A stretch of 64,000 nucleotides of DNA from Sphagnum compactum (taxonomy: Eukaryota; Bryophyta; Sphagnopsida; Sphagnales), in assembly GCA_965153455.1 (NCBI GenBank), contig OZ234498.1, positions 6,014,001 to 6,078,000 of the forward strand, given 5' to 3'. The notes under the pieces are model-generated. The model was not told where the DNA came from. It did no database searches and was given only the letters and a program-made list of their open reading frames with translations. Below are positions 36,422 to 46,389 of the stretch, piece by piece. Every line of letters begins with the position of its first letter. Position 1 is the first letter of the stretch. A program made the translations under genes and the position numbers.

Positions 36422-38456
36422 TCAGTATTTCAGTAAAGGCAAGGACTGCTGCTGCTGGTGTAGAGCATGAGAGCTCCATGAATGGCCTATTTCTGCATCT
36501 GATGTTGATGGTGTTGTGACTGCTGCCAATGGTTGATCTGTTTTTGATGCTGGGTGCTTTTGCCATGGTGAGAACCTCTGATAAGCTGCTGGGCTTAGCT
36601 GCGTTGTGCCAGCAGGTGTAAAGAGTACTTGACTGCCTATCACCAGGATGTCACCTCGGCCATACCACTGTCCATTTAGCACATTGTTTGTTTTCAATGT
36701 CCTGGCTTCCTGCACACAGACCAATCATGGAGTCTTCATGAGATTCAGAAGGGTCAATACAAGGACTCCATTGCTTGAAGATCCTCCCTTCAGCTTAATT
36801 TGGCATGACATTTCTAGTAAAATGACTTGGATATGCAAGTGCATAGACTGAAACAAACACTCATAACAGCTTTCTTTCAAAGCAGGAGAAATGAATGCAG
36901 CAGGAAACACTTAGTTGTATACCTGACACAGGGAGCAGCAGCCACACATGATGTGATACAAGTGGTCGTCTATTGAGCTCACTGCATCACCACCTTCACT
37001 GCCCTGCATGTTCACCAAACTCTGTGTGATATTGACATGATTGTGGGTGGGCAAGGGGAAATAACTTTGCAGACTATTCTGCCTGTGGTAGAGACACTGG
37101 TAGAGGCCCACACACTGGGTGTGGGTGGATCTGCTCTAAAGGCTTTCAAAACAAAAACCTTTTGACACCAAAACATTCAGAAACTGAAATGGTGGAAAGT
37201 TGCTGGGAGAGGAGCAAAGGTTATAGTGGGATAATAAAAACTCACAATTATGTTAAACCTTTTCCGAATGCGAGCTCTGTAGTGGCCAGCATACATGGCC
37301 ATCAGCAGCAATATGCTCAACGTGCCATAGATGAACCAAGGAGAACCTGTGCACAAAAACATGACATAGAATGACACTGCTCCTATAGAGAGCAGCAATA
37401 AGATTCCACCCTGCCACAATGCACAAAACTTCCAATTCAGAACAGATCTCAGTTACAATTGCTCCATCTCTTACTGAATTCCTCTTCTTCACCTGGAGTT
37501 CCAGACTCACAAACTCAGACAATTAATAACATCCGATTTGTCTTGTTGTTCCAATATCCATCTCTTCATGAATTCTTTGCCGAGCTCCACAAGGCTCACA
37601 AACTCTTGTTCATCTCTTTCTAATTTCTTCTTGCATGCTACAAGAACTCACAAACTCAGACTAGAATATCATCATCACATCTTGTTATAATATCAATTTT
37701 CTCTTCCTAAATTCTTCAGCAGTGGTAGTAGCAGCTGTGGAACTTGCTCACTCTCAAACTCAGACTTTGTAAACGAAAAGGCAACTTTAATAGGGAACTT
37801 ACTTGTCCCCAGCTTGTCCCAAAGCCTGACCTCTCCATGTTTGTGCCAAAAGTTGCACATGGACAACTGCAGCATTTGCGAAAAAACCATCAATGCCCTT
37901 GTTTGAAAGTCTTTTGTGAGCAGAGATGAGATTTTTTCACTTCCAAGCAGAAGAAGTCAAGGAGAAGCAAAACTACCCACTCAAAAACAGAGCAAGGGCT
38001 TGCACCCCAACATTAGAGCAAAACCCAAAAAATCTCGTCCTGCACAATTGAAGAGCTACAATGGACTGTTGATGGAGATGAGCAATAGTTCTAGAAAAAC
38101 TTGAGAAGGAAAGTTTTTTACCAAGCAGTTTGAATGGTGACATCAGAGTGGTCTCCGATTTCAAACAAACCTCCTTCCCATAGCCTCTGCAATCCGCTTG
38201 CAGTACTTCTTCCTCCGTTTGCTGGCACGGTTATGTCCACCGTTGTCACTGGAAGAAGCTGCTCCGGCACATGCTCTCTCCTTCCTGATGCTCTCTCCAC
38301 TTCTCCTCCACTCCTGGACCTATTATTATCTGTGGAGAACGCATCTTCTTCTTCTTTTTCTACAAAACAGAAGTCTACCTCTGATGATGATGGGTGCACC
38401 TCTGGGAGCTGATCCAGGAAGTGGGTACCACGAGTCTCTTCTGCAGGAGGAGCCAT
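36422..38456 (-). CDS. PLAC8-domain membrane protein
   Basis: I assembled five exons on the minus strand: 38456-38122, 37866-37803, 37410-37246, 37003-36923 and 36709-36422. They give 310 codons plus TGA, and phases match at every junction. The N-terminal 95 residues are acidic and Ser-rich and differ from what I remember. From about 96 the protein follows the plant PLAC8 family: QRLWEGGLFE, then CCPCATFGTNMERSGFG (from 112), two hydrophobic segments (about 136-153 and 158-177), HYRARIRKRFNI, DDHLYHIMCGCCSLCQEART (Cys cluster 208-214) and GQWYGRGD. Related proteins include cell-number regulators and plant cadmium resistance proteins, implicated in organ size or cation transport, but this longer clade has no assigned job that I know of. 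Splice sites are mostly consensus (GTAAGT, GTGAGT); the first donor is GTAAAA. Confidence 0.87.
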
Positions 38457-38935
38457 GTGAAAGAGGAGCAAAGAAAAAAAGCAAACAAAATCTCACCGCC
38501 CAGACCAAATAACCCTCCCAAAGCTTCTCTTCTCTGCACTGAATGAGGTTTTCGCTAGTTATGCACGAGAGCTTGGACTTCAAGAAGAGAGCGTCCCGTT
38601 GGAAAACTCCGAGACTTCGCCAGCTACAAGCTTCATGTGGCCACCCACTGTGGGCATTGGGGAAATTTGCTTCAGAAATATTTGGGTCGCTTTTCCTTGC
38701 GCAACAACACCTCCTCTTGCACACTTCTCTGACATGGTCTCTCTCCTCCTCAGTCTCGAACACCAGGAAACTGGGTCTCTCCCACAAAATCTCACACTTG
38801 AGAACCCCAGAAAACAAAGACCCACACAAAAGTCACAAGGAAAATGGCAGCAGCAAGAAGCCAGAAAGAAAACCAACTGCAAGACTTTTACACCAAATGC
38901 TTAGCCAAGTAAAAAACAATCACCTTAAGGCTCGA
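38457..38935 (-). promoter_or_regulatory. probable 5' leader/promoter of the PLAC8 gene
   Basis: This stretch is richer in G+C than the flanking intergenic DNA and is open in several frames on both strands (up to 167 codons), none with a family motif. I read it as leader and proximal promoter. No TATA box was found within 400 bases of the start codon. Confidence 0.4.
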
Positions 38936-39230
38936 ACGCAACAACAACAACACCAAGAACTTCACGAGAAGAAACTCGGGGAAAAAACCAGCAAATGCTT
39001 AGCCAAGCAAACAAAATAAAAATCTCACTATGAGTCAAGGGAACAGCAACAACAAGAGCTTCACGAGAAGAAACTCGGAGGAAAAAAAACACACTAAAAA
39101 AATGAACGCGAAACACAAAATAAAAATCACACTATGAGTCAAGGGAACAACAACAACAAGAGCTTCACGAGAAGAAACTGGGAGAAAAAAAAACACACTA
39201 AAAAAATGAACGCGAAACACAAAAACGAAT
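38936..39230. repeat. ~100-bp tandem repeat, three units, upstream of the PLAC8 gene
   Basis: The phrase ttcacgagaagaaact recurs at 38961, 39060 and 39164 (steps of 99 and 104). Units two and three also share actatgagtcaagggaacag(c/a) before it and aaaaaatgaacgcgaaacac after it. It ends about 480 bases before the PLAC8 start codon and so could lie in its promoter. Confidence 0.85.
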
Positions 39231-40565
39231 GCAACAAACGAAAATAGCAAGCTTGAAAGCAAAAACAGCAGCTGCAAGTTTTACAGCTTCAAATGCTTAG
39301 TAGAAGCCAAGCAAAAAAAAAATTTGAAAAAAAAAAATCCGACTATGACTCAAAAGAACAGGAAGAATGAAGATCCCCCAAACACCCAACTTTCCCAAAT
39401 TCGTTTAAAAATCGCAGAAACGCAACAAATACACACAAGAGCAGCGAAGATTGTTCTTCGACGACGACGAAGAAGTAGACTATACGTGTACAGTATTGTA
39501 CAAAGGGAATCGGAGATTAATACGGAAACAGTAGATAAATACACTACGTTGTAGATACAAAACATATATACGTATAATTCTGAGCAAGTAACCTGCTGAT
39601 TTGAAATAGGTACAGAAAGTGGGCGGATTTATATGACCATTTAAAGAAATAATAAATAAAAATAGTTGTGGCGACGACGAGCCCTCAAGTAGGTCCACTG
39701 GCGAGGATCTTAGTTGTGGCTAATTTAATATTTTTATTTCTAAAAATGGCGAAAAATCCCCTAATTTTTAAAAATTTAGTATACTTTTTTTTCATTTTGT
39801 GATTATTTATTTATTTATTTATTTATTTTTGCAGCTTGGTAGCCTATTGGACGGGCCCAGTATTAAGGCTAGTTCCACCTGGGAATACTGTTGTGTCCGG
39901 TAAGTAGGGTTTAAGGTTTAGGGTTTACTCGACTCCCATTTGGTGAAGAGGTGACAACTAACATGGCCTAGTGGTGACAACAAGTTGTTGAAGGTCAGGG
40001 CGGCCCAATCTCAACCAACCCACAACAGCTTGCAAGGTAGCCATGAATCGATCCCAACAACTTGGGCCGGCCGACCGACAAGGCAATAGTGAACCAGCAC
40101 CCACCAGCGCACCATCCACTGGATGCCTGTTATTACTCAGTTCTCGATGAAACCTCACCTGAGTTAATATTTGGTTTCACCTTGGTAACCACTTCTGTAG
40201 GCAATAGGTTTCATACATAGCTACATAGGTAAGAAAAATAGGTAACTACTAGGTAAGTAGATGGTTTATACATATGTAAAAGCTGTTTTTACTACCTACC
40301 TACTTACTAACAACCTGATTGTTGTGTTGTTAGTAGGTAGGTAGTGGAAAAAAAAAAAAAGCAACTGAGCTAACTACCATGGTTAGCTAGCAAACTGAAA
40401 CCCAACAGAAAACTGTTTCCTGACCACTTGCCATTCATCCTTCATGTTGCACTGGTGGGTGCTGGTTCACTTTGGGCCATTCAAGAAAGTCTGGAAAGAT
40501 ATTAAAGAAATAACTACATACTATAATGTGCCCTCCAGTTTCACTAAAAACAATTCTAGGCAAAG
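39231..40565. other. intergenic sequence with telomere-like remnant
   Basis: No gene was seen. The word ttta is repeated near 39800-39825. A degenerate TTTAGGG-type stretch lies at 39907-39928. Around 40200-40380 the words taggtag and ctacctac recur as a loose microsatellite with inverted partners. Confidence 0.5.
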
Positions 40566-40610
40566 CAGGCCCAAAGACAGGGTGAAGACAGGGTGACTTT
40601 ACGGATAACT
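40566..40610 (-). repeat. M2 element end fragment
   Basis: The fragment reads cccaaagacagggtgaagac, then agggtgactttacggataact. In reverse it matches the left end of the copy at 42994 (ccctgtcttcaccctgtctt) and preserves the terminal word acggataact. Confidence 0.6.
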
Positions 40611-40774
40611 ATAATAGCCCAAGTTGCTTCCATTTTAGTGGATCCAAGGATCAGAATTTATCTTTATGATCTTTAAGGGGTTAATGATGGGGTCAAAACT
40701 ATCATGTTGGAAAATACGCAATTAGCTCCAAAAGAGTAAAAGAACACCAAAGTTCTATGCGTATCTATGTGTGT

Positions 40775-41506
40775 GTGGTTTTTTTTTCTCAACGTTGCAA
40801 GGGCACGTCCCAACTTCCGGTGGATGTCACCATCAGCGGCAATCCAGTTGAGCTGGTTGATCAGTTTAAATATTTGGGAGGGGTTTTGTCATTCGACACT
40901 AAACTTGATGCAGAAGTGGCGGCACACCGAGGACGAGGGTTGGGGGCCTTCGCCCAATTTGAGCGCGTTTGGGGCAACAAGCACTTGAAGTTGAGCACAA
41001 AAATGCAAGTGTTTGACACGTTTGTTCTGCTTCACTTCCTGTATGGGAATGAAACTTGGAACCTGACGCAAACACAGCAGAAACGACTGGAAGTGACGTA
41101 CAGCAGCTGCCTCAGAAGGATTTTGGGCGTGAAGGTCATGGACCGACACCGCCTCACTCACATCTAGGAGGTTTGCAAAGTCAAGCCATTGACCTTGCTG
41201 CTTAGGCAGCACAGGTTAAGATGGTTAGGTCACGTTGCCAGGTTACCGTAGGATAGGTACCCTCACATTGCGCTGTTAGCGCACTTGCAGGGGGCCCACT
41301 ACCTTCGCGGCCGTCCTTGGCACAGTTTTGCAGCCACTTTGAAAAGGGACTTTCTGGCAGCTAGCATACCAATTCATGGTGGGGAGTGGTATGAGCAGGC
41401 GCAGGACAAAATTTTTTGGCGCCCAATGGTGCAGGGACTCAAACTTGAGTCTCAAGTGCCGACGCAAGTGCAGCCAGACCGCCCGTGCAAACGCAGGCGG
41501 ACTTAG
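40775..41506 (+). pseudogene. LINE reverse-transcriptase 3' fragment with two in-frame stops
   Basis: One frame carries the C-terminal part of a LINE polyprotein downstream of the RT active site: FKYLGGVLSFDTKLDAEV, HFLYGNETWNLTQTQQKRL, SCLRRILGVKVMDRHRLTHI, LLLRQHRLRWLGHVARLP and LRGRPWHSFAATLKRDFL. These are typical of the thumb and C-terminal region of RTE/CR1-like elements (FKYLGS..., LYGSETW..., RWAGHV..., RGRP...). The same frame continues from 40775 to the TAG at 41504 and is broken only by TAG at 41165-41167 and TAG at 41249-41251. The RT core is absent, so this is a 5'-truncated insertion. It belongs to a different family from copies A-C. Confidence 0.8.
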
Positions 41507-41520
41507 ATCTTTGTTGTGTA

Positions 41521-42429
41521 GTGTTTTGTGCGGCATCATCTAGTGTTGGCTACGTTGCCAATAGTGGTAAAGGGCCTAATGTTAATGTGTTAATGTTAAG
41601 TGTAGGGTAAGGACCAAGAATAAGGGGGTATTGTTCATGGTGTTGTTGGACATTTTCACAATCTAGTTAAGCATAATTTTTCCACCCAAAGTTGCTTCCA
41701 GAGGTGTTGAATAACCCAAATTTTTTACTCATAGCTTTGGGTACATAAACATCCCAGTGTATAATAATTCCAAGTAAGAACTACTGGTTAACTTGCCAAT
41801 TCTATATCGAATTAGGGTTCAAAACATAAATATATTATTTATTTTCTATTTAATTTTTTTAAATTCATGTTTAAAGATTGATAACCTTCTTGGATGGTAA
41901 TTGGTTCATCCATGTAGGGTTATTAGATTTTTGATAAAATACTAGGCAGTTATCAGTTTACCAGTTATCAATTTTTTAAAAAAATCTACTGATAAGTAAC
42001 AACCAAGCTGATACCTTTATTGATAACTGAGTCCTCTTTCAATAAACAACCAATACAGGAATATCATCCTTCACTTCCTTAGGTGACCAACCAACTATAA
42101 TCACCCTATATTAAAACTTGAAGAGCTTCTTGTAGATAGACGGAACATGGTCTCCTTAAGTCTTTTACTCCACACCCCTTTACTACTTACCATCGGTCAG
42201 TGTTTTCTCATTGGAGGTGGAGCCACATAAAAATAAGCTAACAAATTGTTAGGTCATATTCCCTCTTAGAATCAAGACTAATTCTCACTCACCATAAATC
42301 AGAGACATTTGGCATAAAAAATATGCTAATAGATCGTTAGGTCATATTCTCTCTTAGAATCCAGACTAATTCTTGCTTACCGTAACTCAGACATGTAGCA
42401 TAAACATATGTGTGTGTGTGTCACACAGT
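41521..42429. other. intergenic sequence, no gene seen
   Basis: It contains an approximate duplication: the phrase aggtcatattc(c/t)ctcttagaatc with actaattct follows at 42252, 42340 and again at 42742. These give irregular repeats around the M1 element. No coding signal was seen. Confidence 0.5.
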
Positions 42430-42730
42430 GGCCTTGCCATTTACATTAAAAAGTTTCTTAAAGCAAAAGAAGAATTATGGAAACTCAATTATATTTCACC
42501 ATGCAAAAATATAATCTTCAAAGAATCCTCTAATAGAAACCAAAATCCTTCAAGATATTATAACTCTGTAACCAATCTCAAGTTTCAACACAAGCCAAAA
42601 TATCATCTTTCACAAATCCTCATGTAAAAATAGAGTTATTATCACCTAGGGGCCTATAAAAATCCCTTAAGCTACTATACTCTATAATGAATCTAAACAC
42701 AATATCCTTGCCTTGGTAGTACGCAAGGCC
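42430..42730 (+). mobile_element. ~300-bp inverted-repeat element (family M1), copy 2
   Basis: The copy starts GGCCTTGCC at 42430 and ends GCAAGGCC at 42730. It aligns over its whole length with 59502-59799 and, in reverse, with 11048-11351. The 3' subterminal region can form a small hairpin (ccttgcc with ggcaagg in the better-preserved copy). It is non-coding. Confidence 0.72.
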
Positions 42731-42993
42731 AACAAATTGTTAGGTCATATTCTCTCTTAGAATCCAGACTAATTCTCACTCACCGTAACTCAGACATTTA
42801 GTGCGGGTGCCAATTCTGTAGACTTGCTTTGGGATTCTGTAAGAGCTGTTTAAAGTATCCAATATTATAAGGTATGCCACCCTGTTCACATGGCCTTTTG
42901 TTTCTTAGTTGCTTCTAATGTATCCAAGAAAAGCTTAAAAGTTCGAAGACAACCAAAACTGGAAGTCACTAATTTTGGCACTCATGCCATTAG

Positions 42994-43388
42994 AGTTATT
43001 ATTCGTAAATTAACCCTGTCTTCACCCTGTCTTTGGGCCTCCTTTCACCCCCTGTCCCCTCTTTCAGTGCTATCTGCAAAGTAAAGACATTTTATTAAAT
43101 CTCAGTATGAAATGCTGATACTACTCAGCATTTCATGCACAAGGTTCGAGACTAATTATAATAGTTGTCCAATTAGGAGCAGTGAAAATATATGTAGCAG
43201 CAGTGGAGGCACTTAGGAAAAAGGAAAGACAGCATGAAACTCAGTTTACCACCAAAATTGATGGTTTTCTGAGTTTCATCCCACCTTGAATGCTAATGTA
43301 CTTTTTTGCAGGTCTTTTTCTAATCTCACCCTGTGTACGACCAAACTCAGGGTTCTGGTGCTGTGTTTTTCTTACTTGACGGATAACT
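42994..43388 (+). mobile_element. ~395-bp inverted-repeat element (family M2), copy 2
   Basis: The left end reads agttattattcgtaaatta and the right end ttacttgacggataact, imperfect inverted copies of agttatccgt(a/c)aagt. The interior matches 13020-13290 in reverse, and its left third matches 44822-44935. The internal direct repeat ccctgtcttcaccctgtctt is characteristic. It is non-coding. Confidence 0.68.
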
Positions 43389-43639
43389 CTATTTTATCAC
43401 CACTATGATGAATGCCATAGATAAGGTTTAAGTTTGGTTAAGAGGTAGTCCAAGTATGGAAAGCACTCTAAAGCTTTTTTGGGGTCTTTTGTCTTTGTGC
43501 TTGAAAGCACCTTCCCATGTTTAAGATTCATTCATCAGTTGAAGGGCCCTTTGTCTCATCACATGCAGACCTTCCCCCCTTTGCATAAAAAAACCTTTGG
43601 TGCTTTAAGCTGGAGAAGGCCTGCTCCGATGGGCCTATC

Positions 43640-43975
43640 CTGATTTGAGGGCCTACAGCCTTGGGCTACCACCCTTGAGGTTACAACCCTCAAGTTTGGG
43701 GAGGCCCTTGGGAGCCTCTCTTTGATTTGAGGGCCTACACCTTGGGGCTACTACCCTTGAGTCCACAACCCTCAAATTTGGGGAGGACCTTGGGAGCGGG
43801 CTTCTCCTGTTTTGAGGGCCTACACCCTGAGGCTCCCACCCTTGAGGGCTACAACCCTTAAATTTGGGGAGGCCTTTGGGAGCGGGCCTCTTTTGTTTTG
43901 AGGGCCTACACCGTAAGGCTCCCATCCTTGAGGCTACAACCCTCAAATTTGGGGAAGCCCTTGGGAGCAAGCCTT
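43640..43975. repeat. 82-86 bp minisatellite, four units
   Basis: The phrase gagggcctaca recurs at 43647, 43729, 43814 and 43900. Each unit carries caaccct(c/t)aa(g/a)tttggggag and cttgggag. The array is richer in G+C than its surroundings. A 105-codon open frame across it on the minus strand is a by-product of the repeat and lacks any family motif. Confidence 0.88.
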
Positions 43976-44821
43976 CTTAACCTCCTAAGGTTGCTATTTG
44001 ATGAGAATATCTAAAGTGTGCTCACATGGGGTCACATCAACATTGTGCCAAAAACATGGTGTTTAGTGCTTTGCACTATATAAATCTAAGGCTCAACAAG
44101 TTCATCGTCTATTGTACACATACAAGTTGTAATTGACTTTTGAACAAGTTTTTAAAAATGAACTTGATCAATCAAAATGGATGGGGTTTTGAACTGAAAG
44201 TACTTTTTTTCTAGTGGGAAATTAACCAATAAAACAAGGTTGAAACTTTACAAAATCATGGTTCAAAATTACTTCCAAAAGGGTCACAATTGAAATTTGT
44301 ACCCTCCAACCAATGATTCTAAGGGCCATTTAAGACAAGGGTATAAGGAGCATGGTCTAATGAAATTGAGCATTCTTATTGGTGAAGAGCTTTAAATTGA
44401 TTTCAAAGTCTTTAAACAAGGGTTCATGACTAAGACAAATCAAATTGTGATTTAGCTTACATGGCATCATTTTGAAATGAAAACCAATTGGTCTAGACCA
44501 AAAAAAACAAAAAAAAAAAGCTTAATCGAGAGCTTAAGGTTTGGAGAACCAAAGAATATGCTAGGGTCCAAGGTTGCTCATTTCTTTGTTTTTTTTTTTT
44601 TTTCATTGTTTTTAAAACTCTTGTTGCTCAAATTTTCATGGAAAACATTTTATAGATTGAGGACATTGTTAAAAGCACACAATTCCCCCTCCCCCATTTT
44701 TGATCAATTTTAAAATTGACATGGTTAGTTTTGTGGATCCTCACAATGTGGTTGGTAGAGGGAGTGCATTTTCAGAATAAAAAAGAAAACTAAATCATCA
44801 TGTTGCAGGTTTCTTTTCTTC
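43976..44821. other. intergenic sequence, no gene seen
   Basis: Short A- and T-runs occur near 44500 and 44590. No gene or clear element was recognised. Confidence 0.5.
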
Positions 44822-44935
44822 CATAAAGTCACCCTGTCTACACCCTGTCTTTGGGCATCCTTTCACCCCCTGACCCCTCTTTTAGTGGTATTGCAAAATA
44901 AAGACATCTTATTAAATTTCAGTATGAAATGCCTA
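44822..44935 (+). repeat. M2 element partial copy
   Basis: It reads ccctgtctacaccctgtctt, tttcaccccctgacccctct, taaagacatcttattaaatt and cagtatgaaatgc. This matches 43010-43115 with few differences and then diverges, so only the left part of the element remains. Confidence 0.65.
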
Positions 44936-46389
44936 AATACCTTGTTGAGCACCTTCATGTACAAATTTTAGTTTTAAAGAGAGAAGAAGATGGCTTGCCC
45001 AGCTATGAATAACAACATCTTCTTTGCCATGTGGCTATTGGACCATGACAAGTATGAATTTTGTAGCCTTCTTTTATAGATTATTTTGTATGCGTGTGGT
45101 TTTCAGAGGTTTGGGATGATGAAAACACATTTCAAAACCAAATAATATGTGTCAGCTTGAATTGTTCTACAAAGAGCTAGGGTTTTCATCTAGGGTTTTT
45201 TCATCTAGGTTTTTTCTTAACTCATTTGGGTTTGTTGACAAAGCACCCAACAAACTTCGTCATGCTAAAACACACATTCACCCCCTTCCATAGAAAGAAG
45301 AACTAGTGGTAGTGAAGGTTTAAGTCTCTTAATTTTTTTAGATTTTCGTAGCACGGTGGGACATATGAGAGTAACCACTTTTTGGAGCAAAGGAGGCGAA
45401 TATTAATGACAACAACACTATCATCAATAGACAACAAAACAACAAAGGTAAAGAGGCTAAGGGAAGATAGGTTTTGTGTTTTTTTTTTTGTTTTTTTTTG
45501 TCCAGGTTTTGTTTTGTGGTGGGTCCTTTTGTTTTATACTTTCGTCAAACCTAGAAAGCTTTTTTATCTCTAAGAATCTAATCATTATATTCAAATTAAA
45601 CACAATAAAAAGTTTCTACTACACATGATCTTGGTTTTGCTTAGTTCTTGTCACAGTCCTAAATAAATAGTAAGTGAACAAAAATAAACTATAAATAAAA
45701 TATAAATGTGTTATAAGTGTGAACGTGTCAATACTTAAGGGTTAGTCATTCACCAATAATATGTTTTCTAAGATGTGTTTTTTTTAAAGCAAAATATTAA
45801 ATCTAAGGTGTTTTTTTAATATTGAAGTTGGGTGTTACATTAGTTGGGTAGTCCAAAAAATAGAAGATTAGGAGTTTTTGGGCCCCTAATTTTTGCATGA
45901 TAGTTTTTTAAAAAGTATATAAATTATGTCAAACCCAATAGAGTAAGGATGATGATGTCGAAGGTTATGTCAAAATTAAAATTTAGCTATCTTTTGAAAT
46001 AAGATTTACTTGTTTATAACAATTCATTATTTTTTTCCATTTGATTTGTCCACTCTTATATGGTTGGCTTTATAGGTTTAAAATTACCGTGTAGAAATAT
46101 GCAATCTTTAAAACTTGCGACCTATCTACAATTGCACAAATAGGTCCCAATCTGGTATTTGGGTATTAGAATGTTTAGGTTTTGTTGAATCCAATAGTTT
46201 AATGATCGTGACACATAGGCCCATAACGAAATTAGGGTTTGGCCTTGGCATAATGCCTTAGCAAAGGACTTCTTGGAAAGTTTCTTACTTTTTTCCTTTC
46301 ATTTTGTTTAATATTGTATGATTAACTTTGTAGATTTAGGATTATTTTGTAACGGTAGGTAGTTTTTAGAAAGTGGGGCTTATGTTCTA
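44936..46389. other. AT-rich stretch, no gene seen
   Basis: No motif-bearing frame was found. Poly-T runs lie near 45480-45500. Confidence 0.5.

Noticed and set aside
38326-39019. 158- and 167-codon open frames upstream of the PLAC8 gene on opposite strands
   Set aside because: Both lack motifs and overlap each other, exon 1 and the 100-bp repeat. The stretch is better explained as leader and promoter.
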